Positions 20,881 through 28,403 of a stretch of DNA of 30,155 bases are shown piece by piece (positions within the stretch are counted from its first letter, which is position 1; every line of letters begins with the position of its first letter). The DNA lies in IMG/VR virus record IMGVR_UViG_3300035070_000472, positions 1 to 30,155 of that record. One strand, written 5' to 3'. Source of the DNA: a virus. The position numbers and the translations under genes were made by a program. The notes below the pieces were generated by a model. The model saw nothing but the letters and a program-made list of their open reading frames with translations. It ran no database searches and was not told where the DNA came from.

Positions 20881-23397
20881 TTATTCTATTGTTTTATCTG
20901 CTCCTGCTTCAGTTGTTTTATACACCCCTGACTCCATTTCTTTAATATCTTCTTCAGCTCTTGGTGCTTCATTTAATAATTCTAATGTGCTTTTACCTGT
21001 TTGTAAATTAGTAGTTATTTTATTTATAGTAAATAATCTATCTGAAATAATTATAGTATCTGCTAAACTATAAGTTAATAAAAACTTTAAAGGTAGTATA
21101 GCATTGTATTTATATATTCTTGTTTTAGTGTTAAATACTCTTTGAATGTAATTCTGATAATATAATTGAAATAAGCTATTATTGTTACCACCATAATCTG
21201 TTAAAGTGTAACTATTTATTTCACTACCAAAGTTAAGATTATATTCAGGTGCATCTGCATTAATAGGATAAGGTGCAACATTTGAAGTGCCTGTGCTATT
21301 TGCATTATGAGGCATAAAGTAAGAATTAACTGCATTACTAGTTACAGGATTTACTGGCAATGTTCCATCTATTGGTCTAATTGAGTCAACAAAATTCATG
21401 GGACTATTAAAACCTGTTGTTAATGCAGATTGATAAACTGCATAAAATATTAAAGGTTTTCCTATTAGACTTTCATCATTTTCATTTACAAAAAAGCCAT
21501 ATTGAACTTGTGTTTGTGTACCATCATAATTATTTAATCTTTCATATAATAAATGGTCAAAAGGACTTTCAATGTTATAATTGTTTCCTGTACTTGCATC
21601 TGCTACATATTGAAGTTTACCATATTCAAAATTGTTAATCTCAGAAAATGCTTTAGCTAGTTTAGTTTCAGGTTCAGGATAGCTTAAATCTATTGTAGTA
21701 AATGGTAGTGCTTCACTAATTGTATGTTGTTGTTTATTAACATACTTAGTTAAATTATGTTCAGTTGTAGAGTCATTATAAAATTCATCTAAAGTTTTAA
21801 CTATTAGTTTATTATCTCCATCAATATAAGCAGTAAGATTAAATGATTTAAACAACCCTTTTAAAAAGTCTATTACTTTAATATTTGGCACTTCTAAAGT
21901 TGGTAGCACATTTCCAGTTAAAGGAATAACACTACTATTAGTATTAAAATTAGCAGTTCTTAAACCACTTGAAATTGTTGACTCATATACTAAAGAAACA
22001 TTTGCACCAAATAGAAAAGCACTTTCACTAGTTACTCTTATATATAAAAGTCTAGTTTGACCTGTTGTTATAGCATTGTTAAATTGACCATATTTAACTT
22101 CTAAACTTTGTGTGCCTACTGCATTATTTAAAACTGCTTCAACATTATTATTAACTGCATTAACTACTTCTATTGTATAAGCTACACTTGTATAACTTGA
22201 GTCAGGTGTTACTGTTGCTGTATATGTTAATTCTTGTAAAGGTGCTGAAATTCCTAATAAACTTGTAACCCCTGTGCTTTCTGTAAAATCACATTCATTA
22301 GCAGTATTTAAAAAATAAGCACAATCTGCTGAACTTGCATCACAAGTATAAGCAAATGTACTTTTTAAATCTACACTACCTGCTACTGCTAATTTTCCTG
22401 TTTTTCTATGTAACCACATGTACAAAGTAGAAAAAGCTAGAGTATCAAAAAAACCACCTGTTTTAAAACTTAAACTATATTGCTCTTCAATTGCTTTAAT
22501 AATTAAACTTAGCTTAATTGCAGGTTTTAAATCTTCAGGATAAATACCATGTCTATTATAGTTTAAATCAGTTGATGCAGAATTTAAAGATATATTACCA
22601 TTTGTAGTTCTAAATATTTTATAATTCTGTGAACTTGTTAATATATTACTACTTAATACAAGAGTGTTATTATCAAATATTTCTGTAACTAAAGCATAAG
22701 TAGAAGATGTTGTATTTTCTACTATATCATTAACTAAAACAACATTTGTAAAATTATTATTAGTATCTACTAAAGTATTACTTAATACTATTGTAGTTGT
22801 AACACCTGAAACTATTTCATTTTCAAAACCTGTGCTACTATATGTGTATCTTTGTGAATGTGTTATTAATGGATATATAATAGCATCTTCATAAAGTGTA
22901 CTATCAACAGTAAAATTATTTCCAACTTGTAACCCTGAAAGAATATTAGTGCTATTATTTTCATAACTAAAATTATCTAGCCATACTAAATTATTAAGTT
23001 TATCTTCACCAAATAAATTGTTTAAGCTAACAGTATTACCAAAGAAAGTAATTTTATAAACACTAGGTCTATTGTCCTTCATTTTAACCTCTTGAAGTTT
23101 TATCTTGCCCTCTCTAAATGGTTGATAGTTTAATTCTATCTTAGCATCAGATTGTATATTAGCATCAAACCCATCAATATCTGAATTATACCAATGCTTA
23201 AATAGTTTGTTATTTGTAGAACTTGCAGGTACACTAAAGGTTTTACTAAAATCTGTAAACACTTTGTCTATATCTCTAATATCTTGGATAACCTGAGTTA
23301 AAGAAACTATTTCTTCTTTAAACAAATCTACTTTAACATAGTCCTGCTCTACATTATCTCTTTGTTGAGGTTTTATATATAGTATTAATTCTTGCAT
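20881..23397 (-). CDS. large tail-tip/baseplate structural protein, 838 aa
   Basis: The largest protein in the window. It opens YVKVDLFKEEIVSLTQVIQD and VFTDFSKTFSVPASSTNNKL, a signature I know from many marine Bacteroidota phages, then FREGKIKLQEVKMKDNRPS. The middle part is Thr/Ser/Asn-rich beta structure with repeated Ig-like stretches. A later section (VIDFLKGLFKSFNLTAYIDG) resembles the central-hub fold of tail-tip proteins that follow a distal tail protein. It ends in an acidic/Thr-rich repeat-like tail (GVYKTTEAGADKTIE). It lies 1 base from the 355-aa gene. A hub or baseplate role is inferred from size and place. Confidence 0.65.
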   Translation of the reverse strand: MQELILYIKPQQRDNVEQDYVKVDLFKEEIVSLTQVIQDIRDIDKVFTDFSKTFSVPASSTNNKLFKHWYNSDIDGFDANIQSDAKIELNYQPFREGKIKLQEVKMKDNRPSVYKITFFGNTVSLNNLFGEDKLNNLVWLDNFSYENNSTNILSGLQVGNNFTVDSTLYEDAIIYPLITHSQRYTYSSTGFENEIVSGVTTTIVLSNTLVDTNNNFTNVVLVNDIVENTTSSTYALVTEIFDNNTLVLSSNILTSSQNYKIFRTTNGNISLNSASTDLNYNRHGIYPEDLKPAIKLSLIIKAIEEQYSLSFKTGGFFDTLAFSTLYMWLHRKTGKLAVAGSVDLKSTFAYTCDASSADCAYFLNTANECDFTESTGVTSLLGISAPLQELTYTATVTPDSSYTSVAYTIEVVNAVNNNVEAVLNNAVGTQSLEVKYGQFNNAITTGQTRLLYIRVTSESAFLFGANVSLVYESTISSGLRTANFNTNSSVIPLTGNVLPTLEVPNIKVIDFLKGLFKSFNLTAYIDGDNKLIVKTLDEFYNDSTTEHNLTKYVNKQQHTISEALPFTTIDLSYPEPETKLAKAFSEINNFEYGKLQYVADASTGNNYNIESPFDHLLYERLNNYDGTQTQVQYGFFVNENDESLIGKPLIFYAVYQSALTTGFNSPMNFVDSIRPIDGTLPVNPVTSNAVNSYFMPHNANSTGTSNVAPYPINADAPEYNLNFGSEINSYTLTDYGGNNNSLFQLYYQNYIQRVFNTKTRIYKYNAILPLKFLLTYSLADTIIISDRLFTINKITTNLQTGKSTLELLNEAPRAEEDIKEMESGVYKTTEAGADKTIE

Positions 23398-24465
23398 TTA
23401 GTGTACATTATTAATAGTATCAAAAGCATATTTAAAATTTAAAGTGTAGTTTATTAATCTATCATTTAAAGATGTCTTATAAGTTAAATTACTAGATGTT
23501 ACATTTACTGGCAAAGTATCTCCACTTGCTACAATCCATACATATTGACTTAATAGTAACTGCTTAAAACTTTCATTCATGCTTTCACTAACAAAACCAC
23601 TATTTAAAACTAAACTTTCATTTGCTATAATATTATAATCTTTAATTTGATGCTCAGTAAATTGTTTCCCAAAAATATAAGGTAAAGTAGCATCTAAAAT
23701 ATTCCTTTCAAAATTGTCTTTTTTAACATCTAATGTTTCAACAGATTTTTTAAAGAAATACAAGTTTTGTAAAGCACCTAATTTATTTACAAATACTATT
23801 TTACTAACAGGAAATTTACATTCATCTATTAATTCTATTGTTCTTGTTTCTGTACTTGCACCACTATTATAAACTACTTCTACTTCATCTACATTACTTG
23901 CTGTAGTAGTTACATATTGTATTTTTTGATTAGTGTTTCCAGTATCAGTTATTGAATGTGTGCTAACTGTAACACCATTTAATTTAAAATTAACATCTTC
24001 TGCTATTTCTGCATTGACTGGTATTTGTGCAAAATCAGTATCTAACACTTGAACTTTAGCAGCACTTAATAAAATAGGTAATGTATAAGTAGCATTAATA
24101 GAACCACCAACTGAAGCAGGTTCTTGAAAATAATTGTAACCATCAAAAGCTAGAAATGTAGTTGAACTTGTACTACCTACTGCACTAGAAGAAAAAGGTG
24201 TTAAATCTGCAATAACCCAAAGCACCTGACCTGTACTATTTGCACTAAAAGCAATTTCATAATAATCTCTTACTAGCTCATTAATTTCAAATGTTACTTC
24301 TTCTTCACTATTAATAGTATCTTTTTCTATTGTATAAGTTGCAGTAGCAGGTTTGCTGCCTACTAAACCTGTAAAGATATATAACTCTAATTTAACTTTA
24401 ATAGCGTTAGCAAAAGTTGTACTTCTAATGTATCTAGGACTTCTTGTTAATGTTAGTGTGCTCAT
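23398..24465 (-). CDS. tail structural protein, 355 aa
   Basis: A beta-rich protein beginning LTLTRSPRYIRSTTFANAIK, followed by VKLELYIFTGLVGSKPATAT and EVTFEINELVRDYYEIAFSA. The pattern is shared by proteins next to the 838-aa type in marine phages. Cys is limited to one in LIDECKFPVSK. It abuts the 838-aa gene directly and sits 2 nt after the gp10-like gene. By order it may be a distal-tail or tail-tip ring subunit; no specific domain was recognised. Confidence 0.6.
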   Translation of the reverse strand: MSTLTLTRSPRYIRSTTFANAIKVKLELYIFTGLVGSKPATATYTIEKDTINSEEEVTFEINELVRDYYEIAFSANSTGQVLWVIADLTPFSSSAVGSTSSTTFLAFDGYNYFQEPASVGGSINATYTLPILLSAAKVQVLDTDFAQIPVNAEIAEDVNFKLNGVTVSTHSITDTGNTNQKIQYVTTTASNVDEVEVVYNSGASTETRTIELIDECKFPVSKIVFVNKLGALQNLYFFKKSVETLDVKKDNFERNILDATLPYIFGKQFTEHQIKDYNIIANESLVLNSGFVSESMNESFKQLLLSQYVWIVASGDTLPVNVTSSNLTYKTSLNDRLINYTLNFKYAFDTINNVH

Positions 24466-24467
24466 TC

Positions 24468-24944
24468 TTATATTTTTAAATTATCATCCATAAAACCTAG
24501 AACTATATCATCACTATATTTGTCTAGTCCTTTTTCAAATGGTTTTGTAAAAAACATAGTAGCTCTAATTCCTTTGTTATATATACCTCTAGCTAGTAAA
24601 TAGTTTAATGTCTTTCTTTTTAAAAACTTGCCAGACTTATCTCTAGGTGCTATTCCTTTTTTAATACCCCATTTATCAAATGCAGAACTAGGTGGCATTT
24701 TGTCTTTATACTTAAATGGTGAAGATGAACTTTCACTATATGTTGATTTCTTACCCTTAACACCTTCATCTTGATAAGCACCATAATCAAGCATATCAAA
24801 TGTAACACCCTTTTTACTAACCCTATATTTTAAGCTATTATATAAATCTTTATTTACATTTTGCCTACCTTTAGTCAAGTTAGTTCTAGCTTGTTGTATT
24901 ACATATTTAGCATATTTGTCTAATGCTTTTTCAAATTCTCCCAT
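24468..24944 (-). CDS. HK97 gp10-like tail completion/neck protein
   Basis: A 158-residue basic protein. The N-terminal helix is FEKALDKYAKYVIQQARTNL, then LYNSLKYRVSKKGVTFDMLD, YGAYQDEGVKGKK, MPPSSAFDKWGIKKGIAPRD and LLARGIYNKGIRATMFFTKP. The Y-x-x-F/Y-Q-D-x-G-V-x-G and P-x-x-AFDKW-x-x-x-KG segments, plus a G-I-x-x-x-x-FF-x-x-P end, fit gp10-type proteins that join head and tail. It lies beside a probable tail-terminator gene, which supports this. Confidence 0.7.
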   Translation of the reverse strand: MGEFEKALDKYAKYVIQQARTNLTKGRQNVNKDLYNSLKYRVSKKGVTFDMLDYGAYQDEGVKGKKSTYSESSSSPFKYKDKMPPSSAFDKWGIKKGIAPRDKSGKFLKRKTLNYLLARGIYNKGIRATMFFTKPFEKGLDKYSDDIVLGFMDDNLKI

Positions 24945-24945
24945 T

Positions 24946-25401
24946 TTAACAAATTGTCATATCAGTTTTAGTATTAATAGTAAAAGTAACTGCCCATCCT
25001 GCTAGTCTGTTTTCAAATCTTTCTGTGAATGGTTCACATGTAGCATCTCCTTCTATTTCAAACTCTTCTCTATATAGTTCACCTTTTCTTAGCAATTGTA
25101 TTACTCTAGTAGCTAATGCTAACTGAGTATTTAAAATGTCTTGTGTGTTATCATTGCCTAAAAAGAAACTTTCATCTTCTGCATTATTAACATCTACTAA
25201 GTCCATAAAAAATATGGTCATGTTATGTTGAACTAAGTTTGTAGTTATTGTAGCACTATTAACTGTAATGTGTGAAAGTGGAAACATAGACTGCTTTCTT
25301 AAATCAATGTCTGCTATATCTCCAAAAGTTACTGCATTGTTAAATGGTTCTTCACTAACTGCTTTTTTAATCTGGTCTATTACTCTATAAAAACTTCTCA
25401 T
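24946..25401 (-). CDS. putative tail completion/terminator protein
   Basis: A 151-residue protein with a helix at the start (FYRVIDQIKKAVSEEPFNNA), the segment FGDIADIDLRKQSMFPLSHI, a strand MTIFFMDLVDVN, a helix ILNTQLALATRVIQLLR and an end FENRLAGWAVTFTINTK. Helix, beta sheet and a final paired strand resemble gpU/gp17-type tail terminator proteins. It overlaps the preceding gene by 4 nt and sits between tail chaperone and gp10-like genes, the usual place. No conclusive motif. Confidence 0.6.
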   Translation of the reverse strand: MRSFYRVIDQIKKAVSEEPFNNAVTFGDIADIDLRKQSMFPLSHITVNSATITTNLVQHNMTIFFMDLVDVNNAEDESFFLGNDNTQDILNTQLALATRVIQLLRKGELYREEFEIEGDATCEPFTERFENRLAGWAVTFTINTKTDMTIC

Positions 25402-25667
25402 AATTTCTTTATGTATAATGGTGAATGTTCTCCTACATCTTCTTTAATTAGCTTTTCTAAATAATCTATGCTATCATCAAAATTAAATGTATCATCACTT
25501 TTAAGAATAATATCTAAACACTTCCAATAGTCATAAATAGCTTTAGTAGGTACAGTAGCAGTAACTCCTAAAAATGCATCTTCTAGTCCATCAGTTAATA
25601 CTAATGTTTCAGACTCACCAAATAGCTTTCTAGTTAGTAGCTGTTCTATTATTTCATCTCTTTGCAT
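25398..25667 (-). CDS. hypothetical protein, 89 aa, tail module
   Basis: An acidic 89-residue protein (EIIEQLLTRKLFGESETLVL; KAIYDYWKCLDIILKSDDTF; end EHSPLYIKKL). It overlaps the -1 frame chaperone extension by 14 nt and the next gene by 4 nt, so it belongs to the same translated series. Short and helical; it could be a small tail assembly partner. No family recognised. Confidence 0.55.
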   Translation of the reverse strand: MQRDEIIEQLLTRKLFGESETLVLTDGLEDAFLGVTATVPTKAIYDYWKCLDIILKSDDTFNFDDSIDYLEKLIKEDVGEHSPLYIKKL

Positions 25668-25911
25668 TCTTTATTAATTGTTGTTCTACTTGCATTTTGT
25701 CTTTCTCAAATGCTAACATAGTTAAGCAAGTGTGAAGTCTGCTATTTGTTATTTCATCTAGTTTTCTAATATCTCCTTTTGATAGTCCATAAATGGATTG
25801 ATACCAACCCCACTTTTTAGCAAATCCTTCAAGTTTTGTGGAATGTCCACTATGTCCTGAGTTTTCAAATAGTTCATTATATGACTCAATAATTCTGTTT
25901 TTAAATTGCAA
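25654..25911 (-). CDS. tail assembly chaperone T-like extension, reached by -1 frameshift
   Basis: An 85-codon frame lying -1 relative to the preceding 212-aa gene and overlapping it by 154 nt. It has no ATG; the first possible initiator is a TTG inside a run of nine T. The peptide (KKWGWYQSIYGLSKGDIRKL, then TCLTMLAFEKDKMQVEQQLI) matches a conserved pattern, W-GWY-x-I ... GDI ... L-FEKDK-x-x-E, that follows the G-like protein in many phages. As in lambda G/GT it is best explained as the C-terminal part of a fusion: residues 1-162 of the upstream protein plus 85 here, 247 in total. Confidence 0.75.
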   Translation of the reverse strand: MQFKNRIIESYNELFENSGHSGHSTKLEGFAKKWGWYQSIYGLSKGDIRKLDEITNSRLHTCLTMLAFEKDKMQVEQQLIKNAKR

Positions 25912-26396
25912 AAAAAAAGCAAAGAACCCATAACTATATCTAAAGGCATTTCACTTAAATCATACTTATCTGAGCTAACATAATCCTCAATTATATACTT
26001 GCCTTTTCTTTTATAAACTACAGGTCTATAAAGAACACTCATAGCTAAGTCCATCTGCTGCCAGTCTGTTAAATAAGTATCTAAATCTATATACTCACCA
26101 AAAGTCATATCATCTAATTTAGGTATAAATCCAAACTCATCTTCACCTAATTTAAACAATGCTTTAAACTCTGACTTCTCTTTAAACAAGTTGTCTAAGT
26201 GTGTTGTAATTTCTTCAACATCTTTTATTCTCATTTGCATAATCTCTTTTAGATTAGCATTGCAAAATATCTCTATCATTTTCTGTTGATAGAATGTAGT
26301 TAGTTGTTCTTCTTTTTCTACTATCTTAACCCACTTTTGATATTGTGCTAAAGTTATTTCACTTAAAGACTCAGGTATGTTTAATTTAATCTTCAT
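25758..26396 (-). CDS. tail assembly chaperone, G-like (zero frame), 212 aa
   Basis: First gene of the tail block. It starts KIKLNIPESLSEITLAQYQK and continues FKLGEDEFGFIPKLDDMTFG, EYIDLDTYLTDWQQMDLAMS and VLYRPVVYKRKGKYIIEDY, a layout shared by G-like tail chaperones of Bacteroidota phages. The T9 run lies at codons 160-163. Zero-frame translation continues 50 more residues. The main product and a minor fusion should coat the tape measure before tube assembly. Oddly, the gene lies about 6 kb upstream of the tape measure gene rather than next to it. ATG 26396-26394 lies 5 nt after a conserved TTGCATTA box. Confidence 0.75.
   Translation of the reverse strand: MKIKLNIPESLSEITLAQYQKWVKIVEKEEQLTTFYQQKMIEIFCNANLKEIMQMRIKDVEEITTHLDNLFKEKSEFKALFKLGEDEFGFIPKLDDMTFGEYIDLDTYLTDWQQMDLAMSVLYRPVVYKRKGKYIIEDYVSSDKYDLSEMPLDIVMGSLLFFCNLKTELLSHIMNYLKTQDIVDIPQNLKDLLKSGVGINPFMDYQKEILEN
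25910..25918 (-). promoter_or_regulatory. -1 programmed frameshift site (T9 slippery run)
   Basis: On the minus strand the gene reads CTT TTT TTT TGC in frame; T TTT TTT (25917-25911) is a perfect X-XXY-YYZ heptamer. Slipping back one base after codon 162 puts TTG at 25911-25909 into register, entering the T-like frame. Polymerase slippage on the T9 run would have a similar effect. Confidence 0.7.
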
Positions 26397-26401
26397 ATAT
26401 A

Positions 26402-26435
26402 TAATGCAATTTTATTGCTGTTTTGTTATATACAA
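26402..26435 (-). promoter_or_regulatory. promoter for the tail block, with two-part phage motif
   Basis: On the minus strand TATAACAAAA (26430-26421), 11 nt, TTGCATTA (26409-26402), 5 nt, ATG, identical in layout to 17403-17431. It also fits the host consensus: TTG (26435-26433), 18 nt, TAAAATTG (26414-26407), one mismatch to TAnnTTTG. It directly follows a terminator. A start so close to the ATG implies a very short or leaderless message. Confidence 0.55.
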
Positions 26436-26455
26436 ATTTAAAAAACTTTAAGCAC

Positions 26456-26486
26456 AAAAAAAAAGCTACCTGTTAAAGTAGCTCTT
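26456..26486 (-). terminator. Rho-independent terminator after the moron-like gene
   Basis: On the minus strand AAGAGCTAC (26486-26478) pairs with GTAGCTTTT (26469-26461, one G-U) around an eight-base loop (TTTAACAG), followed by T to 26456. The perfect core is AGCTAC/GTAGCT. It separates the 80-aa gene from the tail-block promoter. Confidence 0.8.
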
Positions 26487-26511
26487 AATTTAGTTGTTTT
26501 TAAATTTATTA

Positions 26512-26754
26512 TTAAAATTGTATTAATAGTTTACTTGTTAAGTTTTCTATAAAATCTTTTTCAGTTTCAAAACAATTTGTTAAAACATAAACACCTTTAT
26601 TAGGCTCTAAATCTGTATAATTTTCAAATCTTAAAAAATAACCATACTCATTTGGTTCAGTAGTATAAGTATTAAATAAATTTTGAAATTTTTCTGCTTT
26701 ATTTCCAATAAAACCTAAATCTATCTGAATTGTTTCTTTTATTATTGTTTCCAT
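26512..26754 (-). CDS. moron-like gene: unknown 80-aa protein with its own promoter and terminator
   Basis: I use ATG 26754-26752 (METIIKETIQIDLGFIGNKA). A start at 26775 would add seven residues, but it lies only 3 nt from the predicted -7 box, upstream of the expected transcript start. The leader is AAAAACAAACAAA. The protein is compact and acidic, with beta-rich YGYFLRFENYT and GVYVLTNCFETEK segments and a helical C terminus (DFIENLTSKLLIQF). No family recognised. It is the only gene here flanked by both its own host-type promoter and a terminator, sitting between terminase and tail genes. Such cargo genes often act against host defence or on host fitness; nothing in the sequence specifies which. 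Confidence 0.6.
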   Translation of the reverse strand: METIIKETIQIDLGFIGNKAEKFQNLFNTYTTEPNEYGYFLRFENYTDLEPNKGVYVLTNCFETEKDFIENLTSKLLIQF

Positions 26755-26777
26755 TTTGTTTGTTTTTAAATACATTG

Positions 26778-26807
26778 CTAATATATAAATATATTTATAA
26801 ACTACAA
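26778..26807 (-). promoter_or_regulatory. host-type promoter for the 80-aa moron-like gene
   Basis: On the minus strand TTG (26807-26805), exactly 19 nt, TATATTAG (26785-26778), one mismatch to TAnnTTTG. The spacer contains TTTATAAATA, also present in the early promoter at 8981-9010, which has the same spacing. The expected start is near 26771. By consensus only. Confidence 0.55.
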
Positions 26808-26843
26808 AACAATTAACACTTTTTTTTAATATTTTTTTTTACA

Positions 26844-26933
26844 TCTTATCTTATCTTTTCTTATCTTATCTTAATGCTAAAGCATTGGTTAAGCAGTGCT
26901 ACAGCATTGCTATAGCTTTGCTCTATCTGTTGA
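26844..26933. repeat. noncoding copy of the 11-bp iteron block with TCTTA-repeat flank
   Basis: CTTAATGCT (26870-26878) is followed by AAAGCATTGGT, TAAGCAGTGCT, ACAGCATTGCT and ATAGCTTTGCT (26879-26922), then the weaker CTATCTGTTGA. The order matches 1684-1736, including the first unit ending in ATTGGT. Positions 26844-26869 repeat TCTTA. AATGCT/AGCATT form an inverted repeat. This 219-nt gap (26776-26994) holds no gene; besides these repeats it contains only the promoter at 26778-26807 and AT-rich sequence. It is a candidate second origin or initiator-binding site, or a decayed gene fragment. Confidence 0.6.
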
Positions 26934-26994
26934 GAGCTGTTTTTTAAACTTTTTAGTAAATAAGTGAAAAATTTTTATTTTAGTAAATGCTTGT

Positions 26995-27198
26995 TTATTT
27001 TTTTATTATTCTTACAAATATTCCAAACTCAATTAAGTAAGGTAAACAAAAACCAATGCCATAAATACAATCTTCTTTATTGTAGCTAAATGTAATTATT
27101 ACTAGACTTAGAATATCATAACCTGCATAATTAAACCACCCATAACTTAATAGTGCTTTATCTAAAAAAACTAATACAGGTCTTAATATTATTATCAT
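26995..27198 (-). CDS. small hydrophobic membrane protein, 67 aa
   Basis: The ATG overlaps the terminase stop by 1 nt (TAATG). The 67 residues are mostly hydrophobic: residues 1-13 (IIILRPVLVFL), about 27-38 (YDILSLVIITF) and a third segment FCLPYLIEFGIFVRII, ending in two Lys. Two or three short membrane segments are plausible. It is the last gene before the repeat block. No family recognised; the coupling to terL is the chief evidence. Confidence 0.5.
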   Translation of the reverse strand: MIIILRPVLVFLDKALLSYGWFNYAGYDILSLVIITFSYNKEDCIYGIGFCLPYLIEFGIFVRIIKK

Positions 27199-28403
27199 TA
27201 GTATAAAAAGTATTCTCCACTATTAGGATTTTGTAATTGATAGCTTACTGCATATCTAAGAGCATCAAGACAATGGTTCCAATTGTCACAGGGTGTTTGA
27301 CTCTTCTTTTCTAACCAACAATAATTATTCAATTCTTTAATTAAATCTGTACTATCTTCATCTATTATTAAATCATAGTCTTGTAATAAGCTAATGCCAT
27401 AAGTAATAGAACCTTGTCCTTTTATAGCAGCTACAACTTTATTATCTCTGCTCAATTCATTGATTAGTCTAGGCTCTGCACTATCACCTACTATTAAATT
27501 ATCACCTGCAAACTTTTTATTAAGAATTGCTATTTCACTTGTAGTTAATTTAGTTTGATAAAAGCATTGTTGTACATATATAATCTTATTGTCTTTGTCT
27601 ATGCTTGTTTTAATTAAAGTTGAAGGGTCATTACTAAATCCATAATCTTGACCAAAAACTATTTTACCTACTTGCTTAAATTCTCCTATTTTCCAATTAT
27701 TATAAATAACACCTTCTGCTTTATCTAACCAACTGCCTAAAATAGTATGCTTGTATCTATTAGGTCTCCTGTCTTTCATTTGCTCTATCTGCTTAATATA
27801 GCTTTCTGAAAGGTTTTCTATGTTGTCTAAGTAAGTAGTGTGAATGTAAGTAGTATCTTCTTTAACTGTATTGCTACCATCTTTAACACCTCTAGCTTCA
27901 AACCATCTTTGATAAATAAAGTTTTCTTTTGTTGTTGGATTAAGTATTAATATAACTCTATTGTCTTTGTTCTTTTGTCTAATACTTAAATCTATCTTAT
28001 CAAATATAGTTTCATCTGTTAGCTCTTCTGCTTCATCTAACACCCATGTAGTAACTCCCTGTAATGATTTGAGGTTTGCAGTTTGGTCACCTGAACTTGT
28101 TTTGATACCTCTAAATAAAATCTTACTGCCTGTTTGCTTGTTTATGATTTCATCTTTTGTAATGTGAAAGTCTTGTTCTATGTTTTGAAGTTCTAGCTTT
28201 TCTATAAACTCAGGAATGATAGATATACTTGCTGCTCTTAGTGTGTATCTAGTAAATAGTATCTTATGCCCTGCTTCATAAGTTAGAAGTGTTAGTAGTG
28301 TGTTAATAGCAAATGATTTGCCTGAACCTCTACCACCAGTCACAATGAAGTATCTAGTTGCATTTTCTAAGACTAAGTATTTATTGCTTAGCTTTAATTC
28401 CAC
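27198..28403 (-). CDS. terL: terminase large subunit
   Basis: A 401-residue Terminase_3/PBSX-like packaging motor. The ATPase has Walker A GGRGSGKS (23-30), Walker B VLDEAEE (121-127) and the coupling motif LILNPTT. The C-terminal RNase H-like nuclease shows VFGQDYGFSNDPSTLI (first Asp), IVGDSAEPRLINEL (second Asp) and HCLDALRYAVSY (third Asp). It pumps DNA into the prohead and cuts the concatemer. The start is GTG at 28403-28401, overlapping the small-subunit gene by 23 nt; no ATG is suitably placed. The sequence places it first among the virion genes. Confidence 0.93.
   Translation of the reverse strand: MELKLSNKYLVLENATRYFIVTGGRGSGKSFAINTLLTLLTYEAGHKILFTRYTLRAASISIIPEFIEKLELQNIEQDFHITKDEIINKQTGSKILFRGIKTSSGDQTANLKSLQGVTTWVLDEAEELTDETIFDKIDLSIRQKNKDNRVILILNPTTKENFIYQRWFEARGVKDGSNTVKEDTTYIHTTYLDNIENLSESYIKQIEQMKDRRPNRYKHTILGSWLDKAEGVIYNNWKIGEFKQVGKIVFGQDYGFSNDPSTLIKTSIDKDNKIIYVQQCFYQTKLTTSEIAILNKKFAGDNLIVGDSAEPRLINELSRDNKVVAAIKGQGSITYGISLLQDYDLIIDEDSTDLIKELNNYCWLEKKSQTPCDNWNHCLDALRYAVSYQLQNPNSGEYFLY

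Noticed and set aside
26870-26933. Short-period repeats considered as a CRISPR array
   Set aside because: Units are 11 bp and contiguous with no spacers; there are no cas genes.
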